From the NCBI RefSeq assembly GCF_900108555.1, contig NZ_FNWV01000006.1, positions 62,001 through 126,000 on the forward strand: a DNA stretch of 64,000 bases. The letters are read 5' to 3'. Shown here in pieces: positions 17,847 through 27,613 of this stretch. Position 1 is the stretch's first letter. Each line of letters begins with the position of its first letter. A program made the position numbers and the translations under genes. Source of the DNA: Ruminococcus flavefaciens. GTDB lineage: Bacteria; Bacillota; Clostridia; Oscillospirales; Ruminococcaceae. The notes beneath the pieces were generated by a model. The model did no database searches. It saw nothing but the letters and a program-made list of their open reading frames with translations, and was not told the DNA's origin.

Positions 17847-19553
17847 ATGAATGCCATTTTAAAAGCAAAAAAAATCTCTAAAGATGTGGCGAAAAAAATA
17901 GTAGCATTACCTCAAAAAATGTCTGTTAATGTATCTGATAAAATGATTTTAAAAGAAACGTGTTGGATAGAATCGCTTTATAAGGGATATAATTTTTGGA
18001 TTAAAATTATCCCAAATCTTTCATTACAGTTTTTTTGTTATGAATTATCTAATCGAATTAAAAATATAATTAAAGATTCTGATAGTTTTAAAACTATTAA
18101 AAATATGTGGCTTGAAAAATTTAATAGCAATATATCTGAAGATTATAGATATTTTTTGACACAGTTTTTTTCTATAAATGGAGTGATAGATGATGAGATT
18201 TGTAGAAGAATAATAAATTATGGAATGGAACTAGACAATCAAGACTATAGATACTGGTTGACTTTAGATATTAGTAATACTACTTTTAGTTATCAAAGAG
18301 GTTTTTATCCAGAATACTATACTGATAGAAGAAAACTATTGAAAAAGATTGCCAATGAATTAAAGATAAATGTTCCTTTTAAACATGATTCTAACAAAAA
18401 AACACTTTGCATTGTAACATATTTATTATCGACAGATGTTCGTAATTCAATGCAACGAATAGCATTAATGGTTTCTAATAATTTAAAACAATATTTTGAT
18501 AATATAACTGTAATAACTTTGGATAGCTTTGTTGTTACTAAAAGGGAAAAGAAAAGAATTAATACTATCTCGAAATGGCGCGATTATCCAGCAATTGATA
18601 ATAAGAGTGTGATTGATAGTCTGTTTGGTTCTGATATTAGGGTCATTTACTCGCCAAAGAAAGATTATAAAGAACGTTATAAATTTGCATTAGAAGAGAT
18701 ATACAAAATAAATCCATTTGTGATTATTGACATAAGTGATGAATTTTCACCGATATCTTATTATTATTCACAAGATTTTCCAACAGTATATATGCCGTTA
18801 AGGGTTGGGGCATCAAGTTCATTTTTTAATATCTTTCAAGGAACAAAGTGGAAGCTATTAGAACTAAATTCTAAGTATCATTTCTATTCAAATGAGAAGC
18901 TGATACAATGGAGCTTTCCAGAGTCTGTGCCTATAACAGAAAACAATAAATATACTCGTTTGGATCTTGAAATATCAGAAAACGCTTTTATAATTATTAC
19001 AATTGCTAAATGCTATAATTGTTGCAATGAAAGTTTTGTTGATGAGATTGCTTGTTTATTAAAAAATAATTTAGATATGATTTGGTTGATTGTTGGTGAT
19101 AAAGCACCGGCTTATATGCATAAAAAATATCCAGAATTATTTATTGATAACAAAGTGATTGAACGTAGTTTTGAAAATAATCTTATGTCTTTATGTTCAT
19201 TATGTAATGTATTGTTGCGAACTGATAATACAGGGGGAAGTGGAGCAACTGCTATTGCAGCATTAGCAGGTTTGCCAATAGCTATGACTAATTTCCTTTG
19301 TGATCCAATGCGTTGGTTGGGGCGAGATTATTCGAATATAGGTGATTATCATGATTTAATGATGTATATTCAACAGTTACACGATAATAATGATTTATAT
19401 ATTAATAAAAAACAGGAAACACTAGACTTAGTTAATAAAGCAGTCGATTCGCCTGATAAGTGGAAGTATCTAGCTGAAAATATTATTTTCGCAGCGGAGG
19501 AATGGTTAAATGAGTCAAAGTTTAAAGAAAAACTCAATTCTAAATATAATTAA
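17847..19553 (+). CDS. Probable GT-B glycosyltransferase with long N-terminal extension
   Basis: A 568-residue protein; ATG 17847 follows GGAGG at a 5-bp spacing, better than the in-frame ATG at 17826. Residues up to about 180 are polar, helical and unrecognised. The central part starts KTLCIVTYLLSTDVRNSMQR, like a Rossmann domain. The C-terminal part (FIIITIAKCYNCCNESF, MIWLIVGDKAP, IERSFENNLMSLCSLCNVLLRTD, TGGSGATAIAALAGLPIAM) has the shape of the GT-B donor half of GT4/GT41-like transferases. It ends inside the flippase gene (44-bp overlap). Function is inferred from fold-like motifs and context; no close family is recognised. Confidence 0.6.
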   Translation: MNAILKAKKISKDVAKKIVALPQKMSVNVSDKMILKETCWIESLYKGYNFWIKIIPNLSLQFFCYELSNRIKNIIKDSDSFKTIKNMWLEKFNSNISEDYRYFLTQFFSINGVIDDEICRRIINYGMELDNQDYRYWLTLDISNTTFSYQRGFYPEYYTDRRKLLKKIANELKINVPFKHDSNKKTLCIVTYLLSTDVRNSMQRIALMVSNNLKQYFDNITVITLDSFVVTKREKKRINTISKWRDYPAIDNKSVIDSLFGSDIRVIYSPKKDYKERYKFALEEIYKINPFVIIDISDEFSPISYYYSQDFPTVYMPLRVGASSSFFNIFQGTKWKLLELNSKYHFYSNEKLIQWSFPESVPITENNKYTRLDLEISENAFIIITIAKCYNCCNESFVDEIACLLKNNLDMIWLIVGDKAPAYMHKKYPELFIDNKVIERSFENNLMSLCSLCNVLLRTDNTGGSGATAIAALAGLPIAMTNFLCDPMRWLGRDYSNIGDYHDLMMYIQQLHDNNDLYINKKQETLDLVNKAVDSPDKWKYLAENIIFAAEEWLNESKFKEKLNSKYN

Positions 19554-20955
19554 AACATGTTCGTCTATCTTATTCCCACTTATCACTTTTCCATATATAT
19601 CGCGTACTCTACTCCCAGATAACGTGGGAAAAGTAAATTTTGCTATGTCTTTTATAAGTTACTTTGCACTTATCGCATCTTTGGGAGTGCAGACTTATGC
19701 AATTAGAGAGTGTGCTTCTGTTAAAAATGATAATTCGAAACTTAATAATATTTCAAGTCAGATTTTTTCGATTAATCTTTGTATGACAGTAATTGCATAT
19801 CTATCATTATTCTTGACATTAATAATTGCAAGAAAACTGGATAACTATAGGGTGCTGATTATAATTCAAAGTACAACAATTATATTCACAACACTTGGAA
19901 CTGATTGGCTTAACTCTGCAATGGAGGATTTTAAGTATATTACACTTAGAACTATAGGTTTTCAGTTGATATCGTTAATTGCAATGTTTACATTTATTCA
20001 TAAGCCAGAAGATTACATAAAATATGCAATTATTAATGTTGTTTCAAGTAGTGGAGCAAATGTTGCTAATATGTGGTATCGCAAGAGGTATTGTGATGTT
20101 AGATTTACGTTACAAATAGATTGGAAACGACATATGATACCTATTTCGTTATTGTTTGTAATGACTCTATCTCAAACTATTTTTAATAATGCTGACATGA
20201 CGATGCTGGGCTTAATGAAAGACGATTATCAGGTTGGCTTATATAGTACAGCACATAAGATTACACACTTAATATCAACGATTGTTCAGTCTGTGATTTT
20301 AGTAGTTATACCTAGACTTTCATATTATTTTGCAAAAGATGACTGGGATAGTGCAAATAAATTGTTAAGGAAACTATTATTACTCAATATTGGTTTAGGG
20401 TTACCGTGTGTGACTGGGGTAGTCATGCTTGCAAAAGATATCGTTTGGCTCGTTGGAGGAGATGAATTTGCAGCGGCAGCTCCTGTAATGCAAGTCTTGA
20501 TTCTTGCATTTATGTTTTCGTTAGTTGGTGGAAGCTTTTTGGGAAATGCAATTCTTATTCCTACTAAAAATGAAAAATATTATATGATAGTATGCTGTAT
20601 TACAGCGGTTATTAATATAGTAATTAATGCCATATTAATTCCATATTTTGCAGCTGTAGGAGCTGCAATTGCGACTGCATTTAATGGATTTGTTATTCTT
20701 GTTTTGTTAGCATGGAAAGTTGATAAGCGCCTTTCTATCGAAAGAAAACGGAATATTTTTTTAGGACCGATACTAGGATGTGTAGGTATTTGCATGTGTT
20801 GCCTTTTATGTAGATTAATATCGAATTTATGGCTTAGAATAATACTAAGTATTATTTCAAGTATGGGATCTTATGCAATCATTTTACAACTTTGTAAAAG
20901 TGACTTTGTAAAAGAAATATTAGATATTGTAAAACTGAAAACAAATAGGCATTGA
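19510..20955 (+). CDS. Wzx-type oligosaccharide flippase (MOP superfamily)
   Basis: 481 residues with about 14 hydrophobic segments. The N-terminal KNSILNIIKTCSSILFPLITFPYISRTL and the sequence around GKVNFAMSFISYF are typical of polysaccharide-export MOP proteins. It should move undecaprenyl-linked repeat units across the membrane for Wzy. GGAGGAA about 8 bp before the ATG supports the start, which lies 44 bp inside the preceding gene. Confidence 0.9.
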   Translation: MSQSLKKNSILNIIKTCSSILFPLITFPYISRTLLPDNVGKVNFAMSFISYFALIASLGVQTYAIRECASVKNDNSKLNNISSQIFSINLCMTVIAYLSLFLTLIIARKLDNYRVLIIIQSTTIIFTTLGTDWLNSAMEDFKYITLRTIGFQLISLIAMFTFIHKPEDYIKYAIINVVSSSGANVANMWYRKRYCDVRFTLQIDWKRHMIPISLLFVMTLSQTIFNNADMTMLGLMKDDYQVGLYSTAHKITHLISTIVQSVILVVIPRLSYYFAKDDWDSANKLLRKLLLLNIGLGLPCVTGVVMLAKDIVWLVGGDEFAAAAPVMQVLILAFMFSLVGGSFLGNAILIPTKNEKYYMIVCCITAVINIVINAILIPYFAAVGAAIATAFNGFVILVLLAWKVDKRLSIERKRNIFLGPILGCVGICMCCLLCRLISNLWLRIILSIISSMGSYAIILQLCKSDFVKEILDIVKLKTNRH

Positions 20956-20971
20956 TAGAATGGAGAAAAAT

Positions 20972-22099
20972 ATGATTAATTTTAATGTACCGCCATATAT
21001 TGGTGATGAATTGGATTATGTTAATCAAGCAGTAGAAGCCCATAAGATTTGTGGTGATGGGCCTTTTACAAAAAAATGCAATGAATGGATGGAAAAACGA
21101 TTTCATGCTCAGAAAGTGCTTTTGACTACTAGTGGTTCTACAGCTTTGGATATGGCACTTTTATTGTGTGATCTTAAGCCAGGGGATGAAGTGATTCTGC
21201 CAAGTTATACTTTTTCAAGTACGGCGAATGCAGCTGTTCTTGCAGGAGCTAAACTTGTTTTTGTTGATATTCGTCCTGATACAATGAATATTGATGAAAA
21301 GAAGATTGAGCAGGCAATCACTGACAAGACTAAGGTTATCATTGCAATGCATTATGCTGGTGTAGCTTGTGAGATGGATACAATTATGGATATTGCGAAT
21401 CGTTATAATCTTATGGTTGTTGAGGATGCTGCCCAGGCTGTTATGAGTACATATAAAGGAAAGGCTCTCGGAACAATTGGTGACTTCGGTTGTTTCTCTT
21501 TTCATGAAACTAAGAATTATTCCATGGGCGAAGGTGGTGCAATATTAATCAACAAACAAGCTTATAATGAAAAGGCGGAAATTTTGCGTGAAAAGGGTAC
21601 TAATCGAGCAAAATTCTTCCGAGGTCAGGTTGATAAGTATACATGGGTTGATTTTGGTGATAGTTATCTACCAAGCGAATTGAATGCTGCTTATCTTTGG
21701 GCACAGTTGCAAAAAGCGGATGAGATTAACAATAATAGACTATTATCATGGCAGAAATATTATGAAGCATTTAAGCCGCTTGCTGATGAAGGTAAGATAG
21801 AGATACCATTCATTCCAAAAGAATGTGTACATAATGCTCATATGTTTTATGTAAAGTTGGGTGATCTTGAACAGCGTACTTCTTTTATAAAATATTTGCA
21901 TGAAAAAGGAGTATGGTGTGTATTCCACTATATTCCGCTTCACTCAGCACCAGCTGGATTAAAATATGGCATGTTTTTTGGAGATGATGTGTTTACAACC
22001 AAAGAGAGTGAACGATTAGTGCGCTTACCGATGTATTATGGAATGACAGATGAAGATAGAAATACAGTTATTGAGTGTGTATTGAATTATTTTGCATAA
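20972..22099 (+). CDS. wecE: dTDP-4-amino-4,6-dideoxygalactose transaminase (WecE/RffA-like)
   Basis: A 375-residue PLP enzyme; GGAG at 20962-20965 points to the ATG at 20972 rather than 20960. It follows the RffA pattern closely: INFNVPPYIGDELDYV at the start, ICGDGPFTKKCNEWME, TTSGSTALDMAL, VEDAAQAVMSTYKGK, SFHETKNYSMGEGGA (Schiff-base Lys in HETKNY) and FHYIPLHSAPAG. The family converts dTDP-4-keto-6-deoxyglucose, the RmlB product, to dTDP-Fuc4N, so this gene branches from the rhamnose pathway encoded at 27.6-31.0 kb. The Fuc4N amine is a natural target for the acetyltransferase and ATP-grasp ligases that follow; that link is inferred. Confidence 0.9.
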   Translation: MINFNVPPYIGDELDYVNQAVEAHKICGDGPFTKKCNEWMEKRFHAQKVLLTTSGSTALDMALLLCDLKPGDEVILPSYTFSSTANAAVLAGAKLVFVDIRPDTMNIDEKKIEQAITDKTKVIIAMHYAGVACEMDTIMDIANRYNLMVVEDAAQAVMSTYKGKALGTIGDFGCFSFHETKNYSMGEGGAILINKQAYNEKAEILREKGTNRAKFFRGQVDKYTWVDFGDSYLPSELNAAYLWAQLQKADEINNNRLLSWQKYYEAFKPLADEGKIEIPFIPKECVHNAHMFYVKLGDLEQRTSFIKYLHEKGVWCVFHYIPLHSAPAGLKYGMFFGDDVFTTKESERLVRLPMYYGMTDEDRNTVIECVLNYFA

Positions 22100-22103
22100 A
22101 CGT

Positions 22104-23141
22104 ATGGATAATAAAGAAAATATAAGTTCTGGGGCAAAAAGAAATCTGATTGGTTTTGATGTTCTCAAAATAATTGCATCATCTTTTATTGTGTTGCATC
22201 ATTACCAACAAGTATTTAATTTGCAGTTTGATGGAATCAACTTTTATGGCGGTGTTTTTAATTTTGGATATTTTGTTGAATTATTTTTCATTATCTCTGG
22301 CTATTTAACGCTTTACTCTGATAAACTCGGCGGAGCGTTTCATAGCATAAAATATAAGTTATTACGTTTTTTTCCAATAACAACTATAGCATGCTTTTTT
22401 ACTTTAATTGTAAAAAGTGTTTTGGCGGATGATATTTTTGCCCTATGGAATTGGAAAGCACTGATAGCTAATTTTCTACTATTGTTTTCAGGCTATCCAT
22501 ACTTTTCGATGATTGGTATTAATAATCCAACATGGTATCTGTGTGTGTTGATTCAGTGCTTTATGGTTTATTATTTAATTAGAGAAATAAGTAACCGTCT
22601 TCATATTCCCCGAATATGGTTAGACTGTGTTGTTGTGGGATGCGTGATAGCTTTAAAATACATTTCTATTCTTCCAGATAGTACTTATCGTGCGTTAGAG
22701 TCTTTTTCTATTGGTTTAATTATTTGTGGGCTTGAGAAGCAGAAGTTGATTAAAAAATCGAGATATACATCATTAGTTTTGCTTATTCTCTTAGCATTTT
22801 CTGCTATGAGTAGTCTAATTATTTCATCTCAGCAAAGACGTATATTAACTTTTGTCTCTTTTCCTGCTTTAATAATTCTTTGTATATTCTCCCAATTTGA
22901 TATTATAGAGAAATACAAGAGTACAATAACTGTTTGTGGAAAAGTTTCATTTGAAGTGTATATTTGGCATTATCCACTAATGGCTACTGAACAGATGATT
23001 AGCCGCATTTCGGGTATTGAGGTTGAGCGTTGCTTCATGACGATGTTTTTATTTTTGTTGGTAATATGGATTCTTGCGTATTTGCTTTATCGTTTTGTTG
23101 AAACACCAATTAATACTTTGATAAAGCGAAAACAAGACTAA
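22104..23141 (+). CDS. Membrane acyltransferase 3 family protein (OafA-like)
   Basis: About 345 residues with roughly 10 membrane segments. It opens with GFDVLKIIASSFIVLHHY, in which the family's catalytic histidine region (LHHY) is visible, and continues with FFIISGYLTLYS and a final RFVETPIN, a classical ending of acyltransferase-3 proteins. It probably O-acylates a sugar of the repeat unit at the membrane. It starts at the stop of wecE (an in-frame TTG at 22092 overlaps it), with no ribosome site, so translational coupling is likely. Confidence 0.82.
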   Translation: MDNKENISSGAKRNLIGFDVLKIIASSFIVLHHYQQVFNLQFDGINFYGGVFNFGYFVELFFIISGYLTLYSDKLGGAFHSIKYKLLRFFPITTIACFFTLIVKSVLADDIFALWNWKALIANFLLLFSGYPYFSMIGINNPTWYLCVLIQCFMVYYLIREISNRLHIPRIWLDCVVVGCVIALKYISILPDSTYRALESFSIGLIICGLEKQKLIKKSRYTSLVLLILLAFSAMSSLIISSQQRRILTFVSFPALIILCIFSQFDIIEKYKSTITVCGKVSFEVYIWHYPLMATEQMISRISGIEVERCFMTMFLFLLVIWILAYLLYRFVETPINTLIKRKQD

Positions 23142-23195
23142 ATAAGTATTGAATTGACATTAAGCTTTATATAAACAGAGGAGGTAGAATAGACG

Positions 23196-24443
23196 ATGAA
23201 ACAGAAAGAAAAGCTTCTCATTATTGGTGCGAGCATCGGACAGGTTCCATTATTAGAAAAGGCAAAAGCAAGAGGAATTCATGTCACGGTAGCGACCATT
23301 CCTGGCAAGTATCCTTGTATTTCGATGGCGGATGATGTAATCTATTTGGATATCTATGATCGCGATGGCATTGTGAAGGAAGCCAATAAGCGTTGTATTA
23401 CTGCTGTTATTTCCGATCAGAATGACCTTATGAATCCAACCGTTGCGTATGTGGCTGAAAAGCTTGGGATTCCTGGTAATCGCTTTGACACAGTTGAGAC
23501 CTATTGTAATAAGAATTTTTTTCGAAATGCTTGTGATCAGGTGGGCGTGCCTTCACCCAAGCATATCGCTGTAAATTCTGTGGATTTTGACTTGGCTACA
23601 TTAAAATGCCCACTGCCATGGATAGTTAAGCCAGCAGATTCGCAGTCCAGCATTGGAGTACAGCGCATTGACAGCCTTGATGAACTGAAGCCAGCACTGG
23701 AATTTGCGTTGAGCAAATCACCAACGCATTGTGCGATTGTCGAGGAGTACTTTTTTGGAAGAGAGTTAGTTTGCGAGGGCTTTATTAACGATGGAAATTA
23801 CTATTTACTTTCTTTTGCAGACAGAAAGTATTTTGATTTGCCAGATCTTCTGATTCCGAGTCAAACGCTTTTCCCATCAGTGGTCCAAACTGAGTTGTTG
23901 GAGCGAATCATAAGCTGTGAGAAGAAACTTACGGCGTATACAAAGCCAGCATTTGCAATCGTGCATTCGGAATATCTGTTCAATGAGCAGACTGGGGAAA
24001 TACGTATTGTGGAGAGTGCATTGCGTGGTGGTGGTGTTTATATCTCATCAGATCTCATTCCGATGGCGACCGGTATTGACATTAACAATGTCCTGTTGTG
24101 CAAGGCGTTAGGAGAAAATGTCGATATTGATGCGGTATTTGCAAAGCGGCAAGAGCGTGCTTCAGGCTATGTGTGCTTTTATCTTCCAGATGGAGTAATA
24201 GAAGAAGTAAAAGGAGCGGATGATGTCAAAGCATTACCATTTGTTCGCAAAGCTTATATTGATGATTTGGTTGTTGGTAAGAGAACAGAGCGAATGACTT
24301 ATAAGGGAGCAAGGAAGGGACCTATTCTTGTGTCAGGTGCAGATCGAAATGAATTGGAAGCAAATATTCGAACAGTACAGGAGACATTTCAAATTGTGGT
24401 TAGGAACAATAATGGTGAGGCAAAAGGCATCATTTGGAGTTAA
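23196..24443 (+). CDS. ATP-grasp ligase (carboxylate-amine ligase type)
   Basis: 415 residues; GAGGAGGT lies 10-12 bp before ATG 23196. The pre-ATP-grasp domain begins LLIIGASIGQVPLLEKAKARG, followed by NKNFFRNACDQVGVPSPKH (the linker typical of PurK/PurT/CarB-like enzymes), PWIVKPADSQSSIGVQRI (ATP-binding glycine loop), IVEEYFFGRELVCEGFI and RIVESALRGGGVYI (metal-binding acidic segment). Such enzymes form an amide or ester between a carboxylate and an amine or hydroxyl through an acyl phosphate. Together with the second ATP-grasp gene and the PglD-like enzyme it may add an amino acid or a carboxylic acid to an amino sugar. Substrates are unknown. Confidence 0.8.
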   Translation: MKQKEKLLIIGASIGQVPLLEKAKARGIHVTVATIPGKYPCISMADDVIYLDIYDRDGIVKEANKRCITAVISDQNDLMNPTVAYVAEKLGIPGNRFDTVETYCNKNFFRNACDQVGVPSPKHIAVNSVDFDLATLKCPLPWIVKPADSQSSIGVQRIDSLDELKPALEFALSKSPTHCAIVEEYFFGRELVCEGFINDGNYYLLSFADRKYFDLPDLLIPSQTLFPSVVQTELLERIISCEKKLTAYTKPAFAIVHSEYLFNEQTGEIRIVESALRGGGVYISSDLIPMATGIDINNVLLCKALGENVDIDAVFAKRQERASGYVCFYLPDGVIEEVKGADDVKALPFVRKAYIDDLVVGKRTERMTYKGARKGPILVSGADRNELEANIRTVQETFQIVVRNNNGEAKGIIWS

Positions 24444-24490
24444 GTACTTTGTACAACTGCGTGGTTAACATGAAACGAGAGGTGATTATG

Positions 24491-25156
24491 ATGTATCTTT
24501 GGATTGTCGGAAATGGTATTCATGCAGGAGTACTTTGGGAGTATCTAAGTTCAGATGTATTATTGATGAAGGACCATCAAATTTGTGGTTTTATTGCCGA
24601 TGAAGAATATATTCAAGATGAACAGTTCAAAGGCCTTCCAGTAAAAACTTTTGAAGGATTTGGTGAAAATGAGAGAAAGGACGTGCTTCTTCTTTTAGGC
24701 ATTGGTTATAGCCATATGGCGGATTTTCGTGAGAAGCTGTATCATAGATGTAAGAAAAATGGTTTTGCATTTCTAAATTATATTCATCCGACAGCCGTTA
24801 TTCATCCCTCTGTAAGGATGGGAGAAGGAAATGTAATTTTGGAAAATGTGATTATAGAAGCAGGTTGTGAGATAGGTTCAGGAAATATGTTTTATGGTGG
24901 TAGTGTATTAGGACATGACACTTTTATGGGAGATTATAACACAATGTCAATAGGGGCTGTAACAGCAGGATGTGTTAAAATTAATAATCATTGTTTCCTG
25001 GGTGTTCGTGCCGTTATTAGAGATCATGTGACATTATCAAATTATGCTTTGGTTGGAGCTGCGGCCTATGCGTATAAGGATGTTCCTGCTTATCATGTTG
25101 TGTACTCACCACGATGTGAGATGTCAGGTGAGAAGAAAAGTGTAGATTTAATATAA
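24491..25156 (+). CDS. NeuD/PglD-family sugar O- or N-acetyltransferase (left-handed beta-helix)
   Basis: About 222 residues. GAGAGGTG at 24477-24484 supports ATG 24488 or 24491; the frame extends to TTG 24434 inside the previous gene without need. The N-terminal YLWIVGNGIHAGVLWEYL is the small Rossmann-like domain of PglD/NeuD enzymes, and the C-terminal part has hexapeptide repeats (IHPSVRMGEGNVILENVIIEAG..., NHCFLGVRAVIRDHV, NYALVGAAAYAYKDV). The usual catalytic His is visible around YIHPTAVIHPS. PglD acetylates a UDP-4-amino sugar, so N-acetylation of the Fuc4N made by the WecE-like enzyme is a reasonable inference. Confidence 0.8.
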   Translation: MYLWIVGNGIHAGVLWEYLSSDVLLMKDHQICGFIADEEYIQDEQFKGLPVKTFEGFGENERKDVLLLLGIGYSHMADFREKLYHRCKKNGFAFLNYIHPTAVIHPSVRMGEGNVILENVIIEAGCEIGSGNMFYGGSVLGHDTFMGDYNTMSIGAVTAGCVKINNHCFLGVRAVIRDHVTLSNYALVGAAAYAYKDVPAYHVVYSPRCEMSGEKKSVDLI

Positions 25157-25173
25157 GGTGTGGTGACTATTAC

Positions 25174-26277
25174 ATGAGTAATCTTGCAATTATTGGTGCT
25201 AGCTATTTACAGCTACCTCTAATCGAAAAAGCTAAAGAAATGGGGTTTACGACACACGTGTTTGCGTGGGCGGCGAATGATGTCGGTGAAAAGGCGGCAG
25301 ATTATTTTTATCCAATTAGCATTATTGAAAAGGAAAAGATACTAGAAAAATGTCGTGAAATTGGTATTTGTGGTATTTGTAGTATTGCATCGGATGTAGC
25401 AATGGTAACTGTGAACTATGTAGCTAACGCATTGGGATTAGTCGGAAACAGTCCAGAGGCAACATATAAAAGCACAAATAAACACGCAATGCGTCTTGCA
25501 TTTGAGGCAAATGGTGATCCGTCCCCCAAAAGCTATCTCGTTGATGAAACAACAAATTTAAGTTCACTGCAACTTGATTATCCAATTATTGTTAAGCCGA
25601 CAGATCGCAGTGGTAGTCGTGGTATATGTAAACTTCACACTGCTGAGGGACTTTCCAATGCTGTTTCACATGCTATTGAAGAAAGCTTTGAAAAAAAAGC
25701 ACTTGTTGAAGAATTTGCTGAGGGGCAGGAGTATAGTGTCGAGTTTATTTCTTATCATGGTCGACACCATTTTTTACAGCTGACACAAAAATACACTACC
25801 GGTGAGCCGCATTTTATTGAGACTGGACATTTGGAACCTGCACCTGTTGAAGAGGAAATGGTTGAGTGTATCAAACAGGTTGTTACACATGCTTTGGATA
25901 CACTTGGAATTGAAAACGGTGCTTCACATTCTGAGCTGAAAATTGACAATAACAAAATTATTAAATTAATCGAGATTGGTGGAAGAATGGGCGGTGACTG
26001 TATCGGTAGTGATTTGGTACGTTATTCAACTGGATACGATTTTGTGCGCATGGTTATTGATGTTGCGTGTGGCAATGAACCAGTATTTGAAAATGTTTGC
26101 AAGCCATGTAAAGTCAAGAGTGTATTCATGTTTACACAAGAGGATGTAGATGAGTTTGAAAAGATGAAGAATGAGCAACCTGAAAAAATACTAAAAATTG
26201 TAAGTTATTATCCTGAGAATCTTGGTCATGTGACGGACAGTTCAAATCGCGTAGGCTGCTATATCGTGAAAGCATAA
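25174..26277 (+). CDS. Second ATP-grasp ligase
   Basis: 367 residues, ATP-grasp superfamily, distantly similar to the product of 23196 (LAIIGASYLQLPLIEKAKEMG against LLIIGASIGQVPLLEKAKARG). Motifs: SPEATYKSTNKHAMRLAFEANGDPSPKS, PIIVKPTDRSGSRGI (glycine loop), LVEEFAEGQEYSVEFIS and IKLIEIGGRMGGDCIGSDLV (metal-binding ExGGRxGGD segment as in carnosine-synthase-like and PurK-like ligases). It lies 17 bp after the PglD-like gene. A pair of ATP-grasp enzymes around an acetyltransferase suggests a dedicated acyl or aminoacyl decoration pathway for the glycan. Confidence 0.8.
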   Translation: MSNLAIIGASYLQLPLIEKAKEMGFTTHVFAWAANDVGEKAADYFYPISIIEKEKILEKCREIGICGICSIASDVAMVTVNYVANALGLVGNSPEATYKSTNKHAMRLAFEANGDPSPKSYLVDETTNLSSLQLDYPIIVKPTDRSGSRGICKLHTAEGLSNAVSHAIEESFEKKALVEEFAEGQEYSVEFISYHGRHHFLQLTQKYTTGEPHFIETGHLEPAPVEEEMVECIKQVVTHALDTLGIENGASHSELKIDNNKIIKLIEIGGRMGGDCIGSDLVRYSTGYDFVRMVIDVACGNEPVFENVCKPCKVKSVFMFTQEDVDEFEKMKNEQPEKILKIVSYYPENLGHVTDSSNRVGCYIVKA

Positions 26278-26302
26278 TGTGAGCAAAAGGAGGAATTAAT
26301 CA

Positions 26303-27340
26303 GTGTATCAAGTGGCACAGCAGACCGATAGAGCATATTTCAACGTGTTAAAGGGAGTTCTTATTATTTTGGTTGTGATTGGGCATTTTTTGCAAATCAT
26401 TACGCAGTATCCAGCTGAATTGCATGCGCCTGAATTTGAAACGCTTATACGTGTGAGTGAAGGAATTGTTCTGTTTATATATAGTTTTCATATGCCACTG
26501 TTTGTATTTGTTTCAGGCTATTTTTCAAAAAATCTGCTTAAACGAAGGAATAAAGCGTTTGCAGAGTTGTTGATTTCATATTTGCTTATTCAGTTTATGT
26601 TCGGCTGTCTCGAGTTGATCTTGCACAGAGATTCCTCTGCATTTACTAATTTGTTTTATCCTCACTTTGGCTTATGGTATTTGCTGGCACTGTTCCTGTG
26701 GAGAATGTTGCTCCCCAATCTAGTAAAAGTGCGAGGAATCGTATGGATAGCACTTGTTTTGAATATCATCAGCGGTGTGTTTTTAGGGTTTGATAATACA
26801 ATGGCAATACAAAGAACAGTTGCATTTTTAATTTATTTTCTGATTGGCTATTATACAGATGATGTATATTTGAAAAAAGTTCGTACACTGCTACCGAAGT
26901 GGCTTGCAAGGATACTGTTGCTAGTGGGAGCTATCTTGATGATTAGTGGTAATTTATATTTGAAAAAATATAGTTTGTTCCTAAATATTTTTGTGCATTC
27001 AAGAGTATCTATTTCGCTGAAAACTTTTTATCTGGAAGTATTAATGTATTCCTTTGCGTTTGTAGTAGCAGTGATTATGGGGGGGCTAGTGCTAAATGCA
27101 CTGCCAGAGAAAAATAGCTTGATTGAGCGCGTTGGTGTTGATACAATGCCATTATATGCACTACATTTGTTTGTGTATACTGTTTTACTCGCTGTCTCGT
27201 CACATTGTGAGGAAGTGGTCGCTATTGTTATTATGATTATCGGGACATTGTTTTCCATTTTACTTTTTAGTACGGCGTTATGCCGAAAAATATGGAAAAT
27301 GTGTTTTGTAAAAGCAGGGCAGCTGATTTTCAAAGTGTAG
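26303..27340 (+). CDS. Membrane acyltransferase, fucose 4-O-acetylase-like
   Basis: 345 residues starting with GTG at 26303, preceded by AAAGGAGGA at about 9 bp. Ten or so membrane segments. YFNVLKGVLIILVVIGHFLQI with its conserved His, FSFHMPLFVFVSGYFSKN-like segment and the overall length fit the COG3594-type O-acetylases. It is the second membrane acyltransferase in the locus and may O-acetylate a different position of the repeat unit. Confidence 0.8.
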   Translation: MYQVAQQTDRAYFNVLKGVLIILVVIGHFLQIITQYPAELHAPEFETLIRVSEGIVLFIYSFHMPLFVFVSGYFSKNLLKRRNKAFAELLISYLLIQFMFGCLELILHRDSSAFTNLFYPHFGLWYLLALFLWRMLLPNLVKVRGIVWIALVLNIISGVFLGFDNTMAIQRTVAFLIYFLIGYYTDDVYLKKVRTLLPKWLARILLLVGAILMISGNLYLKKYSLFLNIFVHSRVSISLKTFYLEVLMYSFAFVVAVIMGGLVLNALPEKNSLIERVGVDTMPLYALHLFVYTVLLAVSSHCEEVVAIVIMIIGTLFSILLFSTALCRKIWKMCFVKAGQLIFKV

Positions 27341-27433
27341 TACGCAGAAGAAGTAATGGAGAAGGCTAAAACATGAAAGGGATTAGCTTAGCCACTTAAT
27401 AAAGAATGGAAATAATAGGCTGATTATAAGTAA

Positions 27434-27589
27434 ATAATTAAAAATGTAATAGGTTCACTGATTGCTATCTTTATATTTATTTCTTGCAAACCATTTATAT
27501 GGAGTATTGTTATCTTGTTTTTTATTGCTATTGCATTTTTAATTCGTTTAAAGGTACATTTTGCGATATGTTATTACAAGAATTTATGA
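27434..27589 (+). pseudogene. Remnant of a membrane protein gene
   Basis: A 51-codon open stretch without a start codon encodes two hydrophobic segments (IGSLIAIFIFISCKP and SIVILFFIAIAFLIRL) and then stops. It has no ribosome site and follows several in-frame stops. It is best read as the C-terminal scrap of a lost membrane protein in the gap between the acyltransferase and rmlA, possibly marking a recombination joint. Confidence 0.4.
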
Positions 27590-27613
27590 GAATAATGAAG
27601 AGGATGTGATTTT

